A DNA stretch of 64,000 nt from assembly GCA_024349245.1 (NCBI GenBank), contig JALDNG010000898.1:48716-112715 (forward strand). The letters run 5' to 3'. Source of the stretch: Neodontobutis hainanensis. Its lineage: Eukaryota > Chordata > Actinopteri > Gobiiformes > Odontobutidae. A program made the translations under genes and the position numbers. The notes below the pieces were generated by a model. The model saw only the letters and a program-made list of their open reading frames with translations. It ran no database searches and had not been told where the DNA came from. This document shows, in pieces, positions 10,620-19,886 of the stretch (within the stretch, counting starts at the first letter, position 1; every line of letters starts with the position of its first letter).

Positions 10620-11826
10620 AACATTATATATAATGGTCACTCACTATTTCTTACTGCAACAACTGAAAAGAAATTATAGAAATTGTTAACAAATGTAAAA
10701 GTAAAAGATCTACTGACTGGAATGACCTTGACATGAGTATAATTAAAAAGTAATAAGGAATATAGCCAATCCTTTAACTCACATATGTAATCAATCTCTC
10801 AGCACAGGTAAATTTCCTAAATTAATGAAGATTGCCAAGGTCGCTCCAATCTATAAAAATATGATAGTCATCAGTTTACAAATTACAGACCAATTTCTAT
10901 ACTCCACAGCTATCAAAAATCTTAGAAAAGATTTTTGTTGCCCGTTAAATGGTTTTATAGATAAGCATAACCTACTTAGCGATAGTCAATATGGCTTTAG
11001 AAATAACAGATCATTTTCACTTGCATTAATTGACCTCATGGAGGAAATAACTGATAAAATAGACAACAAGATGCATTCCATAGGCATTTTCATAGATCTC
11101 CAGAAAGCCTTTGATACAATAGATCACAAAATACTTCTAAAAAAAATTATACAAATATGTGAGGGGATTGCACATGATTGGGTGGAATCTTACTTGTATA
11201 ACAGACAACAATATGTGCAGATGGGTGAATATAGGTCAGAATGGAGGAGTATAGTATGTGAAGTACCTCAAGGATCAGTCTTAGGACCAAAAATGTTTCT
11301 ATTATATATAAATGACATTTGTAATGTATCCACAAAATTAAAATTTATATTATTCGCTGATGAAACTACAATCTTAGGTTCTGGCAAAGATCAACAGCTT
11401 CTTGTGACAGAAATCACAACAGAATTATCTAAAGTTAAAGATTGGTTCCATAGGAACAAACTATCATTAAATGTATTGAAAACAAAAATTATGCTATTTG
11501 GGAAATGTAGAAGGTAGGAGCAAATCCAAATCTTTCTTAATAATGTGAATATTGAATGTATAAAACAGTATAATTTTTTTGGGTGTGATTCTGAGTCACA
11601 ATGTTAGCTAGAGACCACAAATTACCAATATTTGTTCAAAAATAGCAAAAATATAGCATTAATGAGGATGTGTAAACAATTGTTAGATCACAAAGGTCTT
11701 TTTATCCTGTATTGCTCCCTTATCCTGCCATATATCACTTACTGTGCTGAGATCTGGGGGAATACCTATGATAGTCATTTACTACCTTTATATAGATTGC
11801 AAAAAAAAGCCATCAGAATTGTACAT
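10620..11826 (+). pseudogene. Jockey-group LINE reverse transcriptase, upstream part, copy A
   Basis: Frames read through linker and reverse-transcriptase motifs: QYGFRNNRS, FIDLQKAFDTIDHK, VPQGSVLGPK, then FADETTIL. The last is the metal-binding box, where most relatives have FADD; Glu replaces the second catalytic Asp here and in the other two copies. Single-base losses relative to the copy at 13081-14193 scramble the NYRPIS region (~10855-10950). The frame stops at 11517 (AGG TAG) and resumes in another frame towards 11826, where the Rex3-like element cuts it. The endonuclease domain is absent. Expected host function: none. Confidence 0.82.
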
Positions 11827-11876
11827 CTCCGTGGGCCCACCACCTGCAGGAGGAACCGTAAGGGGTCGGTGCAATG

Positions 11877-12450
11877 TGGATTGGGTGGCAGTCGAAGGCG
11901 GGAGCCTCGACAACCCAATCCCCGGACACAGAATCTGGCTCTAGGGACATGGAATGTCACCTCGCTGGCGGGTAAGGAGCCTGAGCTTGTGTGGGAGGTT
12001 GAGAGATACCGACTAGAGATAGTCGGCTCACCTCACGCACAGCTTGGGCTCTGGAACCCAAATCCTCGAGAGAGGCTGGACTCTCCACTACTCTTGAGTT
12101 GCCTGCGGTGAGAGATGGCGGGCCGGTGTGGGTTTGCTCATTGCCCCCGGCTCAGCCGCCATGTGTTGGAGTTCACCCGGTGATCGAGAGGGTCGCTTCC
12201 CTGCGCCGGGTCGGGGATAGGTCTCTCACTGTTGTTTGTGCTTACGGGCCAAATGGCAGTGCAGAGTACCCGGCCTTCTTGGAGTCTCTGGGAGGGGTGC
12301 TGGAATGTGCTCCAACCGGGGACTCCATCGTTCTACTGTGGGACTTCAACGCTCACGTGGGCAGCGACAGAGACACCTGGAGGGGCGTGATTGGGAGGAA
12401 GCGGCCCCTGATCTGAACCGAGTGGTGTTCTGTTATTGGACTTCTGTGCT
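11877..12450 (+). pseudogene. Rex3-like LINE endonuclease domain fragment, copy A
   Basis: The frames show the start of an apurinic-type (exonuclease-endonuclease-phosphatase) nuclease domain: GTWNVTSLAGKE, then SLTVVCAYGPNGSAEYP, then LLWDFNAHVGSDRDTW. Relatives have GDFN, so the Gly of this catalytic motif is Trp here. The domain is broken by frameshifts (around 12035-12100) and cut at 12450, where unrelated satellite B begins. Its remainder (IDFVVVSSDLRPHV, STDHHLVV) follows after 14193. In an active element this nuclease nicks the target DNA to prime reverse transcription. Confidence 0.82.
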
Positions 12451-14193
12451 CTAGTCTCTCTGCCTTCTCTGCCTCCTCTGGTCTCTCTGTGGCCTCTGCC
12501 TCCACTGGTCTCTCTGTGGCCTCTGCCTCCACTGGTCTCTCTGTGATCTATGCCTCCACTGGTCTCTCTTTGGCCTCTGCCTCCTCTGGTCTCTCTGTCT
12601 CCTTTGCCTCCTCTGGTCTCTCTGTGGCCGCTGCCTCCTCTGGTCTCTCTGTGGCATCTGCCTTTTCTGGCTCTCTGCCTCATCTGCCTCCTCTGGTTTC
12701 TCTGTGGCCTCCACCTCCTCTGGACTCTCTGCCTCCTCTGGTCTCTCTGTGGCCTATGCCTCCTCTGGTCTCTCTGCGGCCTCTGCCTCCTCTGGTCTCT
12801 CTGTGAACTCTGCCTCCTCTGGTCTCTGTGTGGCCTCTGCCTCCTCTGGTCTCTCTGTCTCCCTTGCCACCTCTGGTCTCTCTGTGAACTCTGCCTTCTC
12901 TGGTCTCTCTGTCTCTCTGCCTCCTATGGTCTTACTGTGGCCTCTGCCTCCTCTGCAGTGTTGGGAAAGTTCACTTTCTACAAGAACTAGTTCAAAGTTC
13001 AGTTCTTAACATTTAAAAATGGACTAGTTCAGTTCATAGTTCAAACTTTCAAACAACAGAGAACATGGATGCATCAAGCAACATTATATATAATGGTCAC
13101 TCACTATTTCTTACTGCAACAACTGAAAAGAAATTATAGAAATTGTTAACAAATGTAAAAGTAAAAGATCTACTGACTGGAATGACCTTGACATGAGTAT
13201 AATTAAAAAGTAATAAGGAATATAGCCAATCCTTTAACTCACATATGTAATCAATCTCTCAGCACAGGTAAATTTCCTAAATTAATGAAGATTGCCAAGG
13301 TCGCTCCAATCTATAAAAAATATGATAGTCATCAGTTTACAAATTACAGACCAATTTCTATACTCCCACAGCTATCAAAAATCTTAGAAAAGATTTTTGT
13401 TGCCCGTTTAAATGGTTTTATAGATAAGCATAACCTACTTAGTGATAGTCAATATGGCTTTAGAAATAACAGATCATTTTCACTTGCATTAATTGACCTC
13501 ATGGAGGAAATAACTGATAAAATAGACAACAAGATGCATTCCATAGGCATTTTCATAGATCTCCAGAAAGCCTTTGATACAATAGATCACAAAATAGTTC
13601 TAAAAAAAATTATACAAATATGTGAGGGGGATTGCACATGATTGGGTGGAATCTTACTTGTATAACAGACAACAATATGTGCAGATGGGTGAATATAGGT
13701 CAGAATGGAGGAGTATAGTATGTGAAGTACCTCAAGGATCAGTCTTAGGACCAAAAATGTTTCTATTATATATAAATGACATTTGTAATGTATCTACAAA
13801 ATTAAAATTTATATTATTCGCTGATGAAACTACAATCTTAGGTTCTGGCAAAGATCAACAGCTTCTTGTGACAGAAATCACAACAGAATTATCTAAAGTT
13901 AAAGATTGGTTCCATAGGAACAAACTATCATTAAATGTATTGAAAACAAAAATTATGCTATTTGGGAAATGTAGAAGGTAGGAGCAAATCCAAATCTTTC
14001 TTAATAATGTGAATATTGAATGTATAAAACAGTATAATTTTTTTGGGTGTGATTCTGAGTCACAATGTTAGCTAGAGACCACAAATTACCAATATTTCAA
14101 AAATAGCAAAAAATATAGCATTAATGAGGATGTGTAAACAATTGTTAGATCACAAAGGTCTTTTTATCCTGTATTGCTCCCTTATCCTGCCAT
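12451..14193 (+). repeat. Templated insertion: copy of 9992-11731 placed inside the Rex3-like LINE
   Basis: Starting at CTAGTCTCTCTGCC, this segment repeats 9992-11731 at an offset of 2459. It includes satellite B to 12955, the hAT left end with its CAGTGTTG terminus at 12956, and the jockey-group LINE up to CTTATCCTGCCAT. It then returns to Rex3-like sequence (ATAACGAACACC). Both joins show short shared bases: CTAG on the left, CCATA on the right. Copy B lacks it. It is not a transposition, because it begins and ends in the middle of unrelated elements. Confidence 0.9.
13080..14193 (+). pseudogene. Duplicated jockey-group reverse transcriptase fragment
   Basis: The copy of the upstream reverse-transcriptase part carried by the templated insertion. 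Its frame is better preserved than the source: KVAPIYKKYDSHQ, TNYRPISILPQLSKILEKIF and LLSDSQYGF read through in one frame to about 13641. One extra G at ~13628 then shifts the frame; VPQGSVLGPK and FADETTIL follow in the next frame. FADE again replaces FADD. It is cut at the right-hand join. Confidence 0.83.
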
Positions 14194-16498
14194 AACGAAC
14201 ACCATGTTCAAGCATAAGGGTGTCCATCAGTCCATGTGGCACCAGGACACCTAGGCGGAAGTCGATGATCGACTTTGTAGTTGTTTCATCTGACCTCCGA
14301 CCGCATGTCTTGGACACTCGGGTGAAGAGAGGGGCGGAGCTGTCAACTGATCACCACCTGGTGGTGAGTTGGATCCGATGGCGGGGAGAAGGCGGGACAG
14401 ACTTGACTGACCCAAAGCGTACTGTGAGGGTCTGTTGGGAACGCGTTTGGCGAATCCTGTCAGAGAGATCTTCAACTCCCACCTCCGACAGAGCTTCAAC
14501 CAGATTCCGAGGAGACTGGAGACATTGAGTCTGAGTGGGCGATGTTCTCCACCTCCATTGTCGACGCAGCCACTCGAAGCTGTCGCGCAAAGTCTCTGGT
14601 GCCTGTCGTGGCGGCAATCCCTGAACCCGGTGGTGGACACCGGAAGTAAGGGAGGCCGTCAAGCTGAAGAAGGACCTATCGAGCCTGGTTGGCTTGTGGG
14701 ACTCCTGAGGCAGCTGATAGGTACCGGCAGGCCAAGCGGGCTGCAGCACGGGTGGTTGTGGAGGCAAAACTCGGGTCTGGGAGGAGTTCGGTGAGGCCAT
14801 GGAAAAGACTATCGGTCGGCCTTGAAGAAATTTTGGCAAACCGTCCAAAGCCTCAGGAGGGGAAGCAGTGCCCTGCCAACACTGTTTACAGTGGAGGTGG
14901 GAACCTGCTGACCTCAACTGAGGATATTGTTGGACGGTGGAAGGAATACTGAGGATCTCCACAACCCCACCGTCCGTCTTCCACAGAGGAAGCAGAGGCT
15001 GAGTGCTCAGAGGTGGACTCGTCCATTACTCGGGCTGAAGTCACTGAGGTAGTTGGGAAGCTCCTCGGTGGCAAGGCACCGGGGGTTGATGAGTTACGCC
15101 CTGAGTACCGCAAGTCTCTGGATGTTGAGGGGCTGTCTTGGCTGACACGCCTCTGCAACATCGCCTGGTGTTTGGGGACAGTACCTCTGGACTGGCAGAC
15201 CAGGGTGGTGGTCCCTCTTTTTAAGAAGGGGGACCGGAGGGTGTGTTCCAACTACAGAGGATCACACTCCTCAGCCTCCCCGGGAAAGTCTATGCGGCCG
15301 ATAGTCGAACCTCAGATCCAGGAGGAACAATGCGGTTTTCGTCCCAGTCGTGGAACACTGGACCAGCTCTATACCCTCTCCAGGGTGCTTGAGGGTTTAT
15401 GGGAGTTTGCCCAACCATTCCACATGTGCTTTGTGGATCTGGAGAAGGCATTCGACTGTGTCCCTCGTGGTGCCCTGTGGGGGGTGCTCTGGGTGTATGG
15501 GGTCTGGGGCCCTTTGCTAAGGGCTATCCGGTCCCTGTACGACCGGAGCAGGAGCTTGGTTCGCATTGCCGGCAGTAAGTCAGACCTGTTCCCGGTGAAT
15601 GTTGGACTCCGGCAGGGCTGCCCTTTGTCACCGGTCCTGTTCATTATCTTTATGAACAGGATTTCTAGGCGCAGCCAGGAGCCGGAGGAGTCTGGTTTGG
15701 GGACCACAGGATTTCATCTCTGCTTTTGCAGATGATGTTGTCCTGTTGGCTCCATCAAGCCAGGACCTTCAATGTTTACTGTGGCGGTTTGCAGCCAAGT
15801 GTGAAGCGGCTAGCATGAGGATCAGCACCTCCAAGTCTGAGACCATGGTTCTCAGTCGAAAAAGGGTGGTTTGCCCCATCCAGGTTGATGGAGAGCTCCT
15901 TCCTCAATTGGAGGAGATTAAGTATCTCGGGGTCTTGTTCACGAGTGAGGCGAAGGCGGAGCGTGAGATCGACAGGCGGATCGGTGCAGCTTCTGCAGTA
16001 ATACGGTCGATGTATCGATCTGTCGTGGTGAAGAAGGAGCTGAGCTGTAAGGCAAAGCTCTCGATTTACCAGTCAAACTACGTTCCTACTCTCACCTATG
16101 GGCATGAGCTTTGGGTCATGACCAAAAGAACAAGATCCCGGTACAGGCGGCCGAAATGAGCTTTCTCCGCAGAGTGGCGGCGCTCCCTTAGAGATAGGGT
16201 GAGGAGCTCGGTCACTCGGGAGGAGCTCAAAGTAGAGCCGCTGCTCCTTCACATCGAGAGGAGCCAGCTGAGGTGGCTCGGGCATCTGTTTCGGATGCCT
16301 CCCAGACGCCTCCATAGGGAGGTGTTCTGGGCATGTCCCACCGGGAGGAGACCTCGAAGACCTAGGACACGCTGGAGGGACTATGTCTCTCGGCTGGCCT
16401 GGGAACGCCTCGGTATCCCCGGAAGAGCTGGAGGAAGTGTCTGGGGAGAGGAAGTCTGGGCTTCTCTACTTAGACTGCTGACCCGGGCCCGGATAAGC
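14194..16498 (+). pseudogene. Rex3-like LINE: end of endonuclease, reverse transcriptase and C-terminal region, copy A
   Basis: In order: the last endonuclease motifs (IDFVVVSSDLRPHV, STDHHLVV), a linker (LLGGKAPGVDELRPEY), then reverse transcriptase with ICG-type box CGFRPSRGTLDQLYT (~15330), FVDLEKAFD (~15430), RQGCPLSPVLF (~15610) and FADDVVLLA (~15735). The C-terminal region has KYLGVLFTS, REIDRRIGAASAVIRSMYR, RSQLRWLGHLF and TGRRPRRPRTRWRD. Both catalytic Asp residues are present. Multiple 1-base shifts split the frame (for example ~14440, ~15720 and ~16150), so it is inactive as read. It would copy element RNA at a nicked chromosomal target. Confidence 0.87.
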
Positions 16499-16534
16499 AG
16501 TAGAAGATGGATGGATGGATGGAGAATTGTACAT

Positions 16535-16889
16535 AATGTTGGTTATGGGGACCATACCAACACACTGTTCCTAAAATCACAAACTCTTAAACTTGAAGAA
16601 ATAGTAAAATTAAAATCTATTATAATGATATATAAGGCCAGGAATAATAAATTATCTAATAACATTCAAAAAATGTTTTCTACGAGGAGGGGCGATATAA
16701 CCTACGGGAGAATTAATTTTGTGAATTAAACAGTGAGTTCTTACCACCCTAAAGAGCCAGTTTACCATGCGAAGGGGTGTGAAATTATGGAATGAACTGG
16801 GCGACAATTTGAAAAGTGCAGCAAGCCAAATACAATTTAAAAAACAGTATAAAATGAACATCTTTAAGAGATATGCTTTAGAAAATTGA
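16535..16889 (+). pseudogene. Jockey-group LINE, C-terminal coding end, copy A
   Basis: After the Rex3-like insertion the interrupted LINE frame resumes (TLFLKSQTLKLEEIVKLKSI), continues in shifted frames (MRRGVKLWNELGDNLKSA) and ends KRYALEN with TGA at 16887-16889. About 330 bases of 3' untranslated sequence and poly-A follow. This is the C-terminal tail commonly seen downstream of reverse transcriptase in such fish LINEs. Confidence 0.75.
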
Positions 16890-18451
16890 CTTTGGGCACT
16901 TTTCAGGACCGATCCAAAATAGTTGAACGATGATGGTTGGTTGATTAACTAACTAGCAAACCATTAATTGAATATATGTTGACTGATTGTATATGAACTA
17001 TACCAAAAGAAAGATTAGTTCTGTGTGTACACTTAATAATTTGACAGCTGTAAAAAATAAAATGAGATGGGGAAGGCACACATAAGCACACAGCTTCAGC
17101 CTACTCCCTTTGGGCTCTGTACAACAATATAGTATGTATGTATGTAATGAAAATGTATAAAAAATGTATTGAGGAAAAAAAAAAGAAAGCCTAAATAAAT
17201 AAACTAAAAAAAAAAAAAACTTCAAAATTTTGAACTAAGTTCACAGTTCCAAAAATGAACTATTTCTTAGTTCTTTTTTTCCATGTTGCTGCGAGCTATT
17301 ATTTTTCAAAAATATTGCCAGAGCCCATATACAGTAGAATCACAGACAGCAATTATTTTATCAGTTTTAACAATGAAGCTATGTGTCAGATTTCATCTTC
17401 ATATCCAATATTGAATCCTTATCAAACCAGGGTTTACATTAGCATTGAGGGGAGAGCATTTCCCCATTGTTTTAATGCTTTAATGCTTTGTTGCTGCCCA
17501 TTCACTCCACACTAGTAGCAGCTGCTGGTTTCAACCCTACAGTACATTCTCAAAAACAAGAGGAAAACGTTGTTAGGATTTTGAAATAAGAAACACTTTT
17601 ATAACTGTTTTGTAGGTTATTTGCACTCTCTGCATGATACACTGCACCTAGATTAGGACACTACATACCTCGTCTGTTTAAACCAGTTAGAACCAGTTGG
17701 TTACCCTGGCTGGAACACATAGTGGAAAACTACTGATTCAAAGCAGGAAGTGTCCCCTCATGTGAGAGGTGTGGCCAAAGCTTAGGACCTTTTGAGCATT
17801 GTGTTGACCAGCAGCACAACACGTGGGCTGACCTCATGTTAACTACGTGTTGTGACCCAGCGCTGGCTTGTACCTTTTCTGAATGGAATTAAATGGACAA
17901 ACTTTACATTGGTTTTATAGTTTTATTGAGATAATATTAGTTCCAACACTCGTAACAAAGAGCCGGGAGAAACTGGTTCTAGGAGTAACAACGTGCTGCT
18001 TGAATGGTCTTTTAAATGAGGAATTATTAAAAGAAAAACAGGACAGTAATCATTAAGATTCAATCATACAATTCTTTTAAATAATCATACGCCTTGTTAC
18101 GTGCTGCTGCCGCCTCCATGCTTTCTTTTTTTTTTTTTTTTTGATGGCGCTTCACGCATGCGGGGATGGCGGGCGACACTTGTGGCTGGTGTTGCCAGAT
18201 TTGGTGTTTTTCACTACATATTGAGACCCGTTTGTGGTGTGTTTTAGCCGGGTTTTCACCTAGAAGGCTCTATAGAAATCAGGCACCATATTGACGAAGA
18301 GCATGCCATTCACAGACAAAAGATTGAGCGAGTTCACAGTTCGTTCATTAGGCAGTAATACAGCCGCGTTCAGTTCATGTTTGCCCAAAATAGTGTTGTG
18401 CCTGAGCGTTCATTGAACGATAGTTCATGAACACGTTCAGGCACAACACTG

Positions 18452-18620
18452 CTCCTCTGATCTCTTTCTGACCTCTGACTCCTCTCGTCTCTCTGTCTCC
18501 TCTGGTCTTTCTGTGGCCTCTGCCTCCTCTGGTCTCTCTGTGTCCTCTGCCTCCTGTGGTCTCTCTGTGGCCTCTGCCTCCTCTAATCTCTCTGTGGACT
18601 CTGCATCCCCTGGTCTCTCT
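18452..18620 (+). repeat. Satellite B remnant, right of the hAT, copy A
   Basis: Six or so CT-strand 27-bp monomers starting with the hAT target-site duplication CTCCTCTG. They end at TGGTCTCTCT, followed directly by satellite A in plus orientation (AGTGTTTTCTAATACTC at 18621). This is an abrupt satellite B to satellite A boundary. Confidence 0.9.
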
Positions 18621-19158
18621 AGTGTTTTCTAATACTCATATACAGTCTGTTCTAATGCTCGTCTACAGTCTGTACTACTGCATCTCTACAGTCTATTCTT
18701 CTGCACATTGTCAGTCTGTTCTACTGGACATTTACAGTCTGTTCTAATACTCGTCTACAGTCAGTTCTAAAGCCAATCTAGAGTCTGTACTACTGCTGCT
18801 TTGAAGTCTGTTCAACTGCACGTCTACAGTCTGTTCAACTGCACCTCTACAGTCTGTTCTAATGCAAGTCTACAGTCTGTACTACTGCTCATCTACAGTC
18901 TCTTCTACTGCATCTACAGTCTGTTCTAATGCAGATCTACAGTCTGTTCTAATGCAAGTCTACAGTCTGTACTACTGCTTATCTACAGTCTGTTCTACTG
19001 CAAGTCTACTGTCTGTTCTGATAAACGTCTACAGTCTGTTCTACTACACATCTACAGTCTCTACTACTGCACTTCTACAGTCTGTTCTAATGCACATCTA
19101 CAGTCTGTTCTAATGCAAGTCTACAGTCTGTACTACTGCTCATCTACAGTCTGTTCTA
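18621..19158 (+). repeat. Satellite A array, plus orientation, copy A
   Basis: 23-bp monomers reading CTACAGTCTGTTCTA, that is, inverted relative to 1962-8574. Copy B (39586-40217) is about 94 bp (four monomers) longer. It carries the diagnostic variants GCACATTGTCAGTCTG and AAAGCCAATCTAGAGTC in the same order as the inverted arrays. It ends at TGTTCTA, the target-site duplication of the L2 element. Confidence 0.93.
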
Positions 19159-19651
19159 CAGCAGCGCTCTGCTATTTAATCCGTGGTTTAGTCGAAGTCA
19201 GTAGGAGAAGCAACTTAGCAGCAGAAGCCTACAGAACCGTGTAAGTGTATTTGATTCTTGTCATTTTGAGCTTAGTGCCGTGTTATTGCTGAAAACCGCT
19301 CTGTGCATTACTACGACTTTGTCACGTGGTGCACGGCGTTCACTCTCACCTGCTCGCCGCCTGGTTTCGTTTGAGTTGTTTACGGCCTTTTGGAGGCGTG
19401 ATCAACGCCAGCAGCGCTCTGCTATTTAATCCGTGGTTTAGTCGAAGTCAGTAGGAGAAGCAACTTAGCAGCAGAAGCCTACAGAACCGTGTAAGTGTAT
19501 TTGATTCTTGTCATTTTGAGCTTAGTGCCGTGTTATTGCTGAAAACCGCTCTGTGCATTACTACGACTTTGTCACGTGGTGCACGGCGTTCACTCTCACC
19601 TGCTCGCCGCCTGGTTTCGTTTGAGTTGTTTATGGCCTTTTGGAGGCGTGA
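19159..19651 (+). promoter_or_regulatory. Tandem ~250-bp 5' monomers of the L2 LINE (candidate promoter), copy A
   Basis: The block beginning CAGCAGCGCTCTGCTATTTA repeats at 19409 with offset 250. Both contain ATTTAATCCGTGG, GTCACGTGGTGCAC (with an E-box CACGTG) and CGCCTGGTTTCG. The first ends TTTACGGCC...GATCAACGC, the second TTTATGGCC...GACCTGCTG. Tandem 5' monomers act as promoter units in some LINE families; the promoter role here is an inference from position. Confidence 0.6.
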
Positions 19652-19886
19652 CCTGCTGAATTCAATTCTTGAATCAGGCGGGTATACAAGTGTGAACCAC
19701 CGCGGCAGCGGTCGCGCAGCCCTAATCGCGTGAAGACCTAAGAGAGTAAAGACCATCGACTCTACCTGCACTCGACTCCACCGAGCAGGGCACTTGAGTA
19801 TTGCACTTTTGTACCAATTGTTTGCACTTAAAACTTACTATTTATACTTTACTCTCTACTGTCTATTGTTTTTCTGCTCCTCTTCA

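Larger units (their letters stand above)
11827..16522 (+). mobile_element. Rex3-like (RTE clade) LINE, copy A, containing a 1.74-kb templated insertion
   Basis: Flanked by perfect 12-bp duplications AGAATTGTACAT (11815-11826, 16523-16534) within the jockey-group LINE. It ends in tandem GATG repeats (~16506-16522), the 3' tail described for fish Rex3. Endonuclease motifs occupy 11877-12416 and reverse-transcriptase motifs ~15000-15750. A block of satellite B, hAT end and jockey LINE (12451-14193) is embedded in the endonuclease region and replaces about 15 bases that copy B retains (AGCAACAGTTTGTCC). Without that block the element is about 2.95 kb, matching copy B. Confidence 0.87.
10594..17217 (+). 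mobile_element. 5'-truncated jockey-group LINE, copy A, interrupted by a Rex3-like LINE
   Basis: The LINE entered the hAT. Its flanks are near-identical 10-mers, AACTTTCAAA (10584-10593) and AACTTCAAAA (17218-17227), a plausible target-site duplication, and its 3' end is a poly-A run. Coding begins in mid reverse transcriptase (10620 onward) and resumes at 16535 after the Rex3-like insertion at 11827-16522. The clade within the jockey supergroup cannot be fixed by eye. The 5' truncation is typical of LINE insertion. Confidence 0.8.
10497..18451 (+). mobile_element. Non-autonomous hAT element, copy A, swollen by nested insertions
   Basis: The left end CAGTGTTGGGAAAGTTCAC and the right end (reverse complement CAGTGTTGTGCCTGAACG) share CAGTGTTG. 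The element is flanked by perfect 8-bp duplications CTCCTCTG (10489-10496, 18452-18459) inside satellite B. The element proper is 10497-10593 plus 17218-18451, about 1.3 kb. Its ends are rich in AGTTC/GAACT motifs. No transposase was seen, so it would have depended on one supplied in trans. A jockey-group LINE occupies 10594-17217. A poly-T run lies at about 18125-18142. Confidence 0.88.

Noticed and set aside
14351..14962. A 203-codon minus-strand frame opposite the Rex3-like LINE, with similar frames at 34480-35010 and 35312-35728
   Set aside because: GC-rich antisense shadow of the endonuclease-RT coding sequence.
18125..18142. The poly-T run as the start of an antisense SINE or LINE tail
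   Set aside because: No matching element body or target-site duplication was found on either side.
10497..18451. A single autonomous 8-kb transposon carrying its own reverse transcriptases
   Set aside because: The inner LINEs have their own target-site duplications and 3' tails, and one interrupts the other's frame; the hAT proper is only ~1.3 kb without a transposase.
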